A stretch of DNA of 64,000 nt from Sphingobium sp. TKS (GTDB lineage Bacteria; Pseudomonadota; Alphaproteobacteria; Sphingomonadales; Sphingomonadaceae): NCBI RefSeq assembly GCF_001563265.1, contig NZ_CP005083.1:3723001-3787000 (forward strand), written 5' to 3'. The notes beneath the pieces are model-generated. The model was not told the origin of the DNA and made no database searches. It worked only from the letters and a program-made list of their open reading frames with translations. Both the position numbers and the translations under genes were made by a program. Below are positions 33,724 through 41,993 of the stretch, piece by piece. Within the stretch, counting starts at the first letter, position 1, and every line of letters begins with the position of its first letter.

Positions 33724-34652
33724 TGCCGTCCATCGACAGGGAACGTCTGGCAGGGCCGGTGCGGCAGGAGTTGTGCCGCGTCACGGCGATGCTGTTCGAA
33801 ACCTTCGCGGAAAGCCTTAAGGGCAGGTTGTCCGAGCAATATCGATCAGGCCGTATCCTTACCCTGATCCTGCACGGCTCCCATGCGCGGTCCGATTCGT
33901 GGAATGTCGCACCGGAGGATGCCTTTCACCTGCTGGCGATCGTCAATCATCCCCGGCTGGCGCGCAGGCTGCAGGATTGGCGGCTGGTGCGCGACCGTCT
34001 GCGCCGCGCATGGGAGTTTGGCGAGATCGCCCGCCCGGTGCGGCTGACCGTCCATAGCCTCGAACAGGTCAACGGCGCCCTGACCGAGGGCATTCCCCAT
34101 TTCATCGCCCTCGCGGGCGAAGGCATCCCGCTCTACGAGATGGAGGGTTTTCGGCTCCCTTCGCCGCGTCTGCTGTCTACGACGGAACTGCATGCGCGTG
34201 GGCAGGCCGAGTTTGCCCGCTGGCATGAACGGGCGAGCGATTTCCTGCTGGGCGCTGCCTTCTACCGAAGCGAGGGCAATGCGCCCATGGCGGCACTGTT
34301 GCTGCATCAGGCGTGCGAGCATCTTTACCAGTGTGTCCTCTGGACGATCACCCTGCATGGTCCGCGCACCCATGCGCTGGATGAATTGCGCGAAAGGGCC
34401 GAGGCGCTCGAGCCGAGTCTTTCCATCGCATGGCCGCGCGCAACCCCGTTCGAGCGCCGCGCCTTCGGCTGCATCCGTCGCGCCTATGTCGAGGTGCGTT
34501 ATGGCCGTTCCTATCGCATCGGTTCCGACGAACTGGCATGGGCGATGGAACGCGTGGCGCTGCTACACAGCCTGACCGAACGGTTCTGCCGCGAGCGGCT
34601 GAACGACATGGTCTCGGTGCATGGAGAGGCATGTCATGGCCGATGCGCCTGA
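33720..34652 (+). CDS. Nucleotidyltransferase (MNT)-HEPN fusion protein with degenerate active site
   Basis: A 310-residue protein from ATG 33720. Residues about 35-110 resemble a minimal nucleotidyltransferase: ILTLILHGSHARSDSW fits the GSxAR signature. The expected second motif (a DxD in a DLLV-like strand) reads EDAFHLLAIV, so one catalytic acid is replaced by His. Residues about 170-250 form a HEPN domain (WHERASDFLLGAAFYRSEGN, LLLHQACEHLYQCVLW, THALDELRERAE). MNT and HEPN proteins often form toxin-antitoxin or defence pairs. Here they are fused, with an apparently crippled transferase. It is co-translated with genes on both sides. Confidence 0.82.
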   Translation: MMPSIDRERLAGPVRQELCRVTAMLFETFAESLKGRLSEQYRSGRILTLILHGSHARSDSWNVAPEDAFHLLAIVNHPRLARRLQDWRLVRDRLRRAWEFGEIARPVRLTVHSLEQVNGALTEGIPHFIALAGEGIPLYEMEGFRLPSPRLLSTTELHARGQAEFARWHERASDFLLGAAFYRSEGNAPMAALLLHQACEHLYQCVLWTITLHGPRTHALDELRERAEALEPSLSIAWPRATPFERRAFGCIRRAYVEVRYGRSYRIGSDELAWAMERVALLHSLTERFCRERLNDMVSVHGEACHGRCA

Positions 34653-35223
34653 CCCCGAGGTCGAGCGGCTCGCCGCCTACAGGAAAGCCGTCGACCGCCT
34701 GCCGGTCCTGACGCGCGTCATATTCCTGCTCGTTCGTCTGGATGCCCTGTCCTATGATGAAATCGCCCGCCGATTGTCCATCGACCCGCAGACAGTGGAA
34801 TCCTGCCTCGTCGAGGCGCTCGGCATGATCCGCATCATGCTTGATGGGGCAGAACCCCGACGCCGGAACGATCCGCGCATCGCCCTTGCCGAGGCTGACC
34901 TGCATCGGCGCCATCGCGCCTATTGCAAGGAACGGTTAGCGGCATTGGGCATCGCTGGTCCGATCCCATGGTTCGAGGATGGCGACGATGACCAGACACT
35001 CATGCAGATGATCGTCGCTGCCATGCCTCCCCGCGTCCATGACACCTTCATCCTCAATCGGGTCGAGCAACTAAGCTATGCGCAGATTGCCAAGCGCCTG
35101 GGGACGTTCCAAAGGATCGTGCGGCATCGCATGCTCCGTGCCATCCGCCATATCGTGCGAGGACCGGATCGGTTCGAACAGTGGTTGCGCGATGTGGCTT
35201 CCGCACCTGCGACGATCAATTAG
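34636..35223 (+). CDS. Sigma-70 region-4-like protein with two helix-turn-helix units
   Basis: A 195-residue protein (start 34636 with a GAGAGG ribosome site; ATG 34621 possible). It carries two region-4-type helix-turn-helix units: VIFLLVRLDALSYDEIARRL…TVESCLVEALGMIR (about residues 20-60) and DTFILNRVEQLSYAQIAKRL…HRMLRAIRHIV (about 135-175). No region 2 is present, so it cannot be a complete sigma factor. It could be a DNA-binding regulator, an anti-sigma-like partner, or a split sigma subunit. It overlaps the MNT-HEPN gene by 17 bases. Confidence 0.8.
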   Translation: MADAPDPEVERLAAYRKAVDRLPVLTRVIFLLVRLDALSYDEIARRLSIDPQTVESCLVEALGMIRIMLDGAEPRRRNDPRIALAEADLHRRHRAYCKERLAALGIAGPIPWFEDGDDDQTLMQMIVAAMPPRVHDTFILNRVEQLSYAQIAKRLGTFQRIVRHRMLRAIRHIVRGPDRFEQWLRDVASAPATIN

Positions 35224-35527
35224 CCGATGGCTTCTCTGCCTCGAACGCGCGTTTGCCTTTGCGTTGCCACAGCGCCAGCGCATTGCTCCGCTCTGGCCCC
35301 CGCAGCCTGTCGGCGACCGTCAGGAACGCGCCGTAGAGCGTCGCGCGATCACCATCGGTCAAATCGACCAGCCCGGCCTTGATGACAAGCCCGCCCAGCT
35401 CGATCAGGTGCCGCGTCCGTTCGCGGCGCTTGATGACCCATTCGCGCATGTCGGTTCGCGCCTTTCGTGCCTCAAGCCGATGCCGCGCCGCCGTCGAGCG
35501 GGGGAGTGCCGCTCGGGCTGCGTTCAA
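35216..35527 (-). CDS. traD: Conjugal transfer protein TraD-like
   Basis: A 103-residue basic protein with RRERTRHLIELGGLVIKAGLVDLTDGDRATLYGAFL, the signature of the short TraD of Ti-type mobilisation regions. The C-terminus is Lys/Arg rich. It overlaps the upstream traC-like gene by 56 bases on the same strand and faces the TraA relaxase across oriT, the standard Ti-type layout (traC-traD opposite traA). It is probably an accessory relaxosome protein. Confidence 0.82.
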   Translation of the reverse strand: MNAARAALPRSTAARHRLEARKARTDMREWVIKRRERTRHLIELGGLVIKAGLVDLTDGDRATLYGAFLTVADRLRGPERSNALALWQRKGKRAFEAEKPSAN

Positions 35528-35777
35528 CTCCGCTCGTAGGCTGGCGTTTTTCGCCGCGAAAGAAAGCCGCGCCCGTCTTGCGCCAAACTTCCTTCGTCGC
35601 CGAGTCCTTCGCTGCGACGGCCTGCAGCAAAGCCCCGGCTAGCAGATCGGCGTCGAGCGTGTCGGCTCCGCACGCCGCCACTAGTTCACCCAACTGGCGG
35701 ACGCGGCGTTCCTTGAGCACCTTCGCCTTGTCGGCAAGGGCTTTGAGTTCCGAATCGAAGTCGCGCGGTTTACGCAT
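35472..35777 (-). CDS. traC: Conjugal transfer protein TraC-like
   Basis: A 101-residue protein: MRKPRDFDSELKALADKAKVLKERRVRQLGELVAACGADTLD…LAGALLQAVAAKD…KEVWRKTGAAFF. This is the TraC arrangement (coiled-coil N-terminus, then LGELVxAxGAD and a W-R-x-x-G-A-x-F end) seen beside oriT in Ti-type plasmids and sphingomonad elements. It likely helps assemble the relaxosome. The gene name follows that layout rather than detailed alignment. Confidence 0.72.
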   Translation of the reverse strand: MRKPRDFDSELKALADKAKVLKERRVRQLGELVAACGADTLDADLLAGALLQAVAAKDSATKEVWRKTGAAFFRGEKRQPTSGVERSPSGTPPLDGGAASA

Positions 35778-35870
35778 CGCAAAGTCTCCATTGAGTGACG
35801 ATGGAGCGATGATAAGATAAACCTCGCCACCGCGCAGTAGAGTCGCCGGGACAGCCTGACACTGCCCAGT

Positions 35871-35920
35871 CCCTTCCGAGAAAAATTCGAGAAGGGCGCG
35901 CTTATACGTCGTTCCGACGT
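35871..35920. other. oriT: Origin of transfer (oriT) with Ti/RSF1010-type nic site
   Basis: On the minus strand 35894-35904 reads TAAGCGCGCCC, one base from the Ti/RSF1010 core TAAGTGCGCCC. It overlaps a hairpin (CCCTTCCGA … TCGAGAAGGG, 35871-35896) and is followed by a second palindrome (ACGTCG TTC CGACGT, 35906-35920). It lies between divergent traC-traD and traA exactly where Ti-type oriT is found. Confidence 0.8.
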
Positions 35921-35950
35921 GCGCTTCGCAGTAGTAGATGGACGATCGCT

Positions 35951-38900
35951 ATGGCGATCTACCATTTCTCCGTGCAAGTCATCGGCCGCGCCTCCGGCCG
36001 CTCCGCCGTGTCGGCGGCGGCCTATCGCGCGGGCGAGAGGCTGCACGACGAGCGCCTTGACCGCGATCATGATTTCCGCGCCCGCTCCGGCGTCGAGCAT
36101 AGCGAAATCATGCTGCCGGAGAACGCACCGGAAGAGTGGCGCGACCGCGAACGCCTGTGGAACGATGTCGAGGCGTTCGAGAAGCGCAAGGACGCGCAGC
36201 TTGCCCGCGAAGTTGAGTTCGCCATCCCACGCGAGGTGACCAAGGCCGATGGCATCAAGCTTGCCCGCGATTTCGTGCAATCCGAGTTTGTCGCGTCCGG
36301 CATGATCGCAGACCTCAATGTGCATTGGGACATTGGCAGCGACGGCCAGCCCAAACCCCATGCCCATGTCATGCTCACCATGCGCGAAGCGACGCCGGAA
36401 GGTTTCGGTCAGAAGGTGCGCGAATGGAACGACCATGAGAATGTCGAGCGCTGGCGCGAAAGCTGGGCCGATCACGTCAACTCCCGCCTTGCCGAACTCG
36501 ACATAGACGCGCGCATCGACCATCGCAGCTTGGCGGAACAAGGCATCGACCTCGAACCGCAAAGCAAGATCGGCGGTCCCGCGCAGCGCATGGAGGAAGC
36601 GGGCCAGCTTGCCGACCGTGCCGAGCTTCATCGCGAGATCGCGCGCGAGAATGGCGAGCGCATCATCGCCAATCCCCGCATCGCGCTCAACGCGATCACC
36701 CACCAACAGGCCACCTTCACCAACTGCGACATTGCGATGTTCGTGCATCGCCATTCGGGCGGGAAGGAGCAATTCGACGCCGCGATGAGCGCGGTGCGCG
36801 GCTCGCCCGACCTGATCGCGCTGGGCAAGGATGGGTGCGGCGAGGATCGGTTCACGTCACGCGAGATGATCGAAGCCGAGCAGCGGTTGCAGCGCGCGGC
36901 CGACCTCATGGCGGAGCGCGAGCGGCATCGCGTGTCGGAGGGCGACCGGGAGGGCGCGCTCCGTGCGGCGGCGGCGCGCGGGCTGGACCTGTCGGGTGAG
37001 CAGCGCGCGGCGTTCGACCATGCGACCGATGGGCGCGACCTGAGCGTGGTCGTCGGCTATGCCGGCACCGGCAAGAGCGCGATGCTGGGGGTGGCGCGCG
37101 AGGCGTGGGAGGATGCCGGGTTCAACGTGCGCGGCGCTGCGCTGGCTGGCATCGCCGCCGAGGGCCTGGAGAACGGCTCCGGCATCGCCTCGCGCACGCT
37201 CGCCAGCATGGAACATGGTTGGAGTCAAGACCGCGACCTGTTGACCGAACGCGATGTGCTGGTGATCGACGAGGCAGGCATGGTCGGCACGCGCCAGATG
37301 GAGCGCGTCCTGTCCCACGCCGCTGACGCGGGCGCGAAGGTCGTGCTGGTTGGCGACCCCGAGCAATTGCAGTCGATCGAGGCAGGCGCGGCGTTCCGGT
37401 CGATCCATGAGCGTCATGGCGGCGTCGAGATCACCGAAGTTCGTCGCCAGCATGAGGAATGGCAGCGCGACGCCACCCGCCATCTTGCCACCGGCAGAAC
37501 CGGCGAGGCCATCCGTGCCTATGCCGACAAGGGCATGGTGCATCAGGCCGAGACGCGCGAGGCTGCGCGCGGCGAGCTTGTCGAACGCTGGGACCGCGCG
37601 CGGCAGGCCGACCCTGACGCCAGCCGCATCATCCTCACCCATACCAATGTCGAGGTGCGCGATTTGAACGATGCGGCCCGCGAGGCGATGCGCAATGCGG
37701 GCGAGCTGGGCGATGATGTGCGGGTAAAGACCGAGCGCGGCGACCGCGCCTTTGCCATCGGCGACCGCATCATGTTCCTGCGCAACGAGCGGACCATGGA
37801 AGTCAAGAACGGCACGCTCGCGACCGTCGAACAGGTGGACAAGGGCCATATGGCGGTGCGCACCGATGACGGGCGCAGCGTCGCGTTCGACACTAAGGAC
37901 TATCGCGACATCGACCACGGCTATGCCGCCACGATCCATAAAGCGCAGGGCATGACCGTGGACCGCGTCCATGTGCTGGCGACCCCGGGGATGGATCGCC
38001 ACGGCTCCTATGTCTCGCTGTCGCGCCATCGCGACGACGTGGACCTTCATTATGGTCGCGACGACTTCAAGGACGAGCGCCGCCTTACCGCCGTGCTTGG
38101 CCGCGAGCGCGCCAAGGACATGGCGATCGACTACGCCAAGGCCGACCCGGCCCGCGCCTTCGCCGAACGGCGCGGCATCACGTTCCGCGAGCGTGTCGCG
38201 GAAATCGTCCGGCCGGTGGTCGAGAAGGCGCGCGGGATCTTTGACAATTTCCGGCCCAATGCCGCGCCCAACATTCCTACGCAGCAGCACGATATATTCG
38301 CAGGGTTCCGCCCAAACGCGGAGCGCCCGGAACAGGACCGGGGTCGCGAGAAGCTGCCCGACATGCAGCGTGATCCGCAGCCGTTGCGTGTGGGCGGCGT
38401 TCGCGGCGCCGTTGAGCGCTACGCCAAGGCGGTGGACGCTATCCAGCAGACCCGCGCGCAAGGGCTGGACGCCATGCCGCACCAACGCGAAGCGCTGGAC
38501 CTGGCGCGCGGCGCCCTGAACGCCGTGCGGCCCGAAGGCGCATCCGATCTCGACAGCGCATTCAAAAGCAGCCCGGAGCTTGTCCGCGAGGCCGCCGACG
38601 GGCGCGGCCAGGCCGCGATGCGTGCGATGCAGTTGGAGACGGAAATCCGCATCGATCCCTACAGCCGAGCGGATCGGTTCGTGGAAGGCTGGCAGCAGTT
38701 GCAGCGCGCCCATGACGAGCTTGTCCGCGACGGCAATTTCCGGGGCGCGAAGAGTACCGCGCAGCAGATGGCCGGCATGGCGAAAAGCCTAGGGCGCGAT
38801 CCTCAGCTTGAATCGGTGTTGTCAGGTCGCGACCGCCGCGACCTTGGGCTGGAAGTCAGCGAACGAATGGGCCGCAGCCTGTCCAGCGCCCTTGCCGACA

Positions 38901-38956
38901 GCATCCCCCACGACCTTGGCCGCGAGATCAGTCGCGGTCTGGGCATGAGCCGCTAA
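35951..38956 (+). CDS. traA: Ti-type TraA relaxase/helicase (MobA/MobL + TraI-like)
   Basis: A 1001-residue mobilisation protein. The N-terminal relaxase (about 1-230) has AIYHFSVQVIGRASGRSAVS, AYRAGERLHDER and the metal-binding His cluster in GQPKPHAHVMLTMREATPEG. A RecD/TraI-type helicase follows: Walker A GYAGTGKSAMLGVA near residue 370, Walker B VLVIDEAGMVGTRQM, and later GYAATIHKAQGMTVDRVHV with LSRHRDDVDLHYG. It nicks oriT just upstream and unwinds the transferred strand. Full length and intact by eye. A 618-residue frame on the other strand is only its shadow. Confidence 0.95.
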   Translation: MAIYHFSVQVIGRASGRSAVSAAAYRAGERLHDERLDRDHDFRARSGVEHSEIMLPENAPEEWRDRERLWNDVEAFEKRKDAQLAREVEFAIPREVTKADGIKLARDFVQSEFVASGMIADLNVHWDIGSDGQPKPHAHVMLTMREATPEGFGQKVREWNDHENVERWRESWADHVNSRLAELDIDARIDHRSLAEQGIDLEPQSKIGGPAQRMEEAGQLADRAELHREIARENGERIIANPRIALNAITHQQATFTNCDIAMFVHRHSGGKEQFDAAMSAVRGSPDLIALGKDGCGEDRFTSREMIEAEQRLQRAADLMAERERHRVSEGDREGALRAAAARGLDLSGEQRAAFDHATDGRDLSVVVGYAGTGKSAMLGVAREAWEDAGFNVRGAALAGIAAEGLENGSGIASRTLASMEHGWSQDRDLLTERDVLVIDEAGMVGTRQMERVLSHAADAGAKVVLVGDPEQLQSIEAGAAFRSIHERHGGVEITEVRRQHEEWQRDATRHLATGRTGEAIRAYADKGMVHQAETREAARGELVERWDRARQADPDASRIILTHTNVEVRDLNDAAREAMRNAGELGDDVRVKTERGDRAFAIGDRIMFLRNERTMEVKNGTLATVEQVDKGHMAVRTDDGRSVAFDTKDYRDIDHGYAATIHKAQGMTVDRVHVLATPGMDRHGSYVSLSRHRDDVDLHYGRDDFKDERRLTAVLGRERAKDMAIDYAKADPARAFAERRGITFRERVAEIVRPVVEKARGIFDNFRPNAAPNIPTQQHDIFAGFRPNAERPEQDRGREKLPDMQRDPQPLRVGGVRGAVERYAKAVDAIQQTRAQGLDAMPHQREALDLARGALNAVRPEGASDLDSAFKSSPELVREAADGRGQAAMRAMQLETEIRIDPYSRADRFVEGWQQLQRAHDELVRDGNFRGAKSTAQQMAGMAKSLGRDPQLESVLSGRDRRDLGLEVSERMGRSLSSALADSIPHDLGREISRGLGMSR

Positions 38957-38974
38957 CCCTAAGGAGACGACGAC

Positions 38975-39727
38975 ATGGACGCCGAAGAACAATCGCTGCT
39001 CAATGACCCGGAACCCGCCACCGGGCCCGACGCGGCGGCCGAGGCGTTCGCGGCATTGTCGCAGCGCGTGGCCGGGATGGAGGAACGGCTGGACGGACGC
39101 ATGGCGATGATGACACGCGCGCTCGAGCATATCGCTATCGAGAAGCAGAGCATCGAGATACCCGATTATACCCCGACCCTTGCCAAGATCGGCGGGCATC
39201 TGGCGATACTTGCGCCGCAGATGAAGAGGCTTGCGGACGCGCCCGCCATGCAGTTGACTCCCGAGAACATGGCGGGGCGGATCGCCGACGCCGCGAAAGT
39301 CGCGCGGGAGGCTGACAAGGCTACCATCGGCCAGTCACTCGACCTTCATCGCCGCGCTCATGCCGGGCTTGGCGAGGCCATCGGCAAGGTCCGCACGCGG
39401 ACGGAGCAGCGCTGGCACATGCTCTATGCCGGCATCGGCACGGCGCTGGCCGTATCGCTCCTGTGGCTGGTCTATCCGGGCTGGACAGCCAGCATCGGCC
39501 CGCAAGGCTGGCACTGGCCCGAACGGGTCGCGCGCCGCGTGCTGGGCGAGCCAACGCTATGGGATGCCGGTATCCGGCTCTTGCAAGCCGGAAACCCCGA
39601 TAGCTGGCGGGCGATCGTGGATGCGGCAGACATGGCGCGTGAGAACCGCGACACCATCGCCGCGTGCGAGACGGCAGCTTCCAGGGCTAAGGAACCGGTG
39701 CGATGCACGATTAGAATAGGCCACTAG
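38975..39727 (+). CDS. DUF6118 family membrane protein linked to the relaxase
   Basis: A 250-residue protein 19 bases after traA. The N-terminal half is helical and likely coiled-coil (ALSQRVAGMEERLDGRMAMM…). One transmembrane segment (LYAGIGTALAVSLLWLVYP) precedes the conserved block GWHWPERVARRVLGEPTLWDAGIRLLQAGNPDSW and ends CTIRIGH. This block recurs almost exactly in the truncated gene at the right edge of the window. DUF6118 genes regularly follow Ti-type relaxases in sphingomonads. The role is unknown; membrane tethering of the relaxosome is plausible. Confidence 0.82.
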   Translation: MDAEEQSLLNDPEPATGPDAAAEAFAALSQRVAGMEERLDGRMAMMTRALEHIAIEKQSIEIPDYTPTLAKIGGHLAILAPQMKRLADAPAMQLTPENMAGRIADAAKVAREADKATIGQSLDLHRRAHAGLGEAIGKVRTRTEQRWHMLYAGIGTALAVSLLWLVYPGWTASIGPQGWHWPERVARRVLGEPTLWDAGIRLLQAGNPDSWRAIVDAADMARENRDTIAACETAASRAKEPVRCTIRIGH

Positions 39728-40113
39728 CCTTCGCGCCGACCGCTCGACGATGGACGGCGAAGCCCACCAGCCACTACTGCGCCTTTAGGGAGGCGCGCGG
39801 CCGGTCACCTTTGCTACGCGACAAGGTAATGGCAGAAGAATCCAACCGGACTATCCTGCATCAAGGCGATGGTGCAGGCTTTTCGTACAGCCATAACGCA
39901 GCGGCGGTCTAGTTGGGGATAGGCAGACTAGCCACGCACGAGAATGGATATGATTGTCGACAGCCTGTGCAGCAGGTTCCGACCAGAATCGGTCACTCCC
40001 AGCCGCCCGGGTGAACGTCTGGTCGCGCCAGGAGCCGTCATTTCGTTTTCGAGAATGCGTAACGACCGTGGTCATGGCTGGTGATGGGTGGGAAGCGAAT
40101 GGCGGCTGTCACA
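39728..40113. other. Non-coding or decayed region
   Basis: About 385 bases between the DUF6118 gene and the convergent winged-helix gene. Minor open frames lack ribosome sites and recognisable families. I see no strong structure. Confidence 0.4.
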
Positions 40114-41214
40114 TCAGTACGTGTCGGCCTGCGTTTCTTTACCGGGCTTCATTGTTCGATCGCGCGCAACCAAGAGGCTTACGCCGATTGACAGAATGAA
40201 GATTTGGCTTTCCCCGCCGACCGTGAGCCCAATCGCTGTCCTCGTAAGTCCGGCCTCGCCGATCACCATGCCGATATTTGTAAGGTTCAGCTGCGTTCCG
40301 GAAAGGCCCTGCGCAAGGGCTTGAAGAGAGCCGACCAGCAATGTCCCGCCGGAGAAGAAAATGAGGGTAGCTGCGCCAGCACCTGCGATCAGGCAAACGG
40401 CGGTTACGATCCGCCAGTGAGATCCTACTAATGCCGCCCAGGCGACAACGCCTGCGGCCGTGCCCAGCACCACCCCTTCGATGGGCCCGGTGACATTCGC
40501 TATGGACACTCCCGATAGCAAACCTACGCTTTCCCTTCCGAGCAGGTTGCCCAGCGCGCCAACGGCTAGGCCGCCGATCGCGGTTCCTGCCACCATCCAT
40601 CCATCAGCACGGCCGCGCCACGTCAGAGCCGTAGCCATTCCGGCGCCGAGACCCGCACCGGCCAGCAGGCCGAGCGCGCCGATCATCGCCGCCAGGATAA
40701 GCACCTGCGCGCCGCCGCCCGTCGCTGCAATCAGGCCGTAGATCAGGCCGGCCACCGCACCTGACGTAAGACCCGCCAGCGTGCAGGCGCCGGCGACATG
40801 CGATCCTTGTAGACGCGGCGACTTCGGCAGCTGGTGGGATTGTTCGGCGACGAAGCGATAGCCGTGTTTGGGCACGGTCTCGATGAAGCGCGGATTGGCG
40901 GCATCATCGCCCAGCGCGCGGCGCAACGTTCGGATGCATTGCGTCAGCGCCTCGTCCGTAACCGGAATGCCGTGCCAGACCTGTTCCATGAACACGTCCT
41001 TGGTTACAAGCTCCCCGCCCCGCGAGACGAGCAGGGCTAGTGCGTCAAAATACCGGCTGCCAAGCGCGATCGGTAGGCCATCCTTGCGCAACTGCCGGTT
41101 GTCGCAATCGAGCTGGAACGCGTCAAAGCGCAGGATGCGGGCCGGTTTCTCCATGGCCGACTGGTCTGGTGTCATCTCCCGGTTGAGGCAAGAGTTGAGC
41201 GTGATTTCAGCCAT
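40114..41214 (-). CDS. Winged-helix regulator fused to a polytopic membrane domain
   Basis: The N-terminal 110 residues form an OmpR/ToxR-type winged helix: RILRFDAFQLDCDNRQLRKDG, PIALGSRYFDALALLVSRGGE, EQVWHGIPVTDEALTQCIRT and FIETVPKHGYRFVA. The C-terminal 240 residues are Gly/Ala-rich hydrophobic helices (about six to eight membrane segments) instead of the single helix of CadC/ToxR. So it is a membrane-bound one-component regulator with an unusual transporter-like sensor. The start is uncertain (41214, 41175 or 41154). It is divergent from a membrane protein gene at 41291, a likely target. Confidence 0.82.
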   Translation of the reverse strand: MAEITLNSCLNREMTPDQSAMEKPARILRFDAFQLDCDNRQLRKDGLPIALGSRYFDALALLVSRGGELVTKDVFMEQVWHGIPVTDEALTQCIRTLRRALGDDAANPRFIETVPKHGYRFVAEQSHQLPKSPRLQGSHVAGACTLAGLTSGAVAGLIYGLIAATGGGAQVLILAAMIGALGLLAGAGLGAGMATALTWRGRADGWMVAGTAIGGLAVGALGNLLGRESVGLLSGVSIANVTGPIEGVVLGTAAGVVAWAALVGSHWRIVTAVCLIAGAGAATLIFFSGGTLLVGSLQALAQGLSGTQLNLTNIGMVIGEAGLTRTAIGLTVGGESQIFILSIGVSLLVARDRTMKPGKETQADTY

Positions 41215-41290
41215 TGCTCATGAATCGCTCATGCCTTTCACACGCGGCCCGACCATGGCCGCAGCGGGAAAAACACCGGGAGGCCCGACT

Positions 41291-41842
41291 ATGAACGACC
41301 TATCTTCGCCCCGATCGCCGCTTCTGAATGGATGGCGGATCGCCGGCTGGGGCAGCCTTCTGGCCCTGCTGATGCTGCCTGCACTGGCGATGCAGATGAC
41401 CGGCGAGGTGAACTGGACCGCCGTCGATTTCGCGTTCGCCGCGATCTCGTTGGGCTTTGTCGGAATTGTGGTTGAGCTGGCAGCGCGGTTTGCCCGGCCC
41501 GGTGCGCCGCGCATTGGCTACCTGATCGCCGGCTTCACCGCCTTTTTCACCCTCTGGTCGAACGCTGCGGTCGGCATCATCGGCGATGAGGACTCTGTCA
41601 ATATCTTCTTCTTCCTCATGGTTGCAGCGGCGATTCTTTCCGCGATGGTCGTCCGGTTCCGGCCGGGAGCGATGCGATGGATCGCGGTGTTGCTGGCGAT
41701 TGGTCAATATGCCGTGGGTATCGCCGCGCTCAGGATGATGCCCGGTCACGCGGTCGAATGGGGCTTTCTCACTATCTTTGCACTGTCGTGGCTGACGGCA
41801 GCATGGTGTTTTAACCGTGCTGTTCCCAATCAGACCAGTTAG
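41291..41842 (+). CDS. Polytopic membrane protein of unknown function
   Basis: A 183-residue protein with five to six hydrophobic helices (MLPALAMQMTGEVNWTAVDF, FAAISLGFVGIVVELAARFA, RIGYLIAGFTAFFTLWSNAA, NIFFFLMVAAAILSAMVVRF, WIAVLLAIGQYAVGIAALRM). A long in-frame extension upstream is not family-like, so ATG 41291 was chosen. Divergent from the membrane-anchored winged-helix gene, which probably regulates it. No recognised family or catalytic residues. Confidence 0.7.
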   Translation: MNDLSSPRSPLLNGWRIAGWGSLLALLMLPALAMQMTGEVNWTAVDFAFAAISLGFVGIVVELAARFARPGAPRIGYLIAGFTAFFTLWSNAAVGIIGDEDSVNIFFFLMVAAAILSAMVVRFRPGAMRWIAVLLAIGQYAVGIAALRMMPGHAVEWGFLTIFALSWLTAAWCFNRAVPNQTS

Positions 41843-41993
41843 GCCAAAGCGTGCCGCAGTGGCCGCTTCCTCTGACCAAGGTCGACCAGTAAGGGGTCGT
41901 TCCCCGAATGGGGGCTACTTGGAAATGAACCCGAGATATTCGCCATTCGCGGCCCTGAGTGGGCAACGGCGGCCGCCGACCAATTCACGACCT

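Noticed and set aside
36857..38713. 618-residue minus-strand frame
   Set aside because: Shadow of the traA relaxase; its composition (His/Arg/Gly-rich without motifs) is typical of antisense translation in GC-rich DNA.
39851..40075. 74-residue minus-strand frame
   Set aside because: No ribosome site, family match or coupling; more likely chance frame in a gene-poor stretch.
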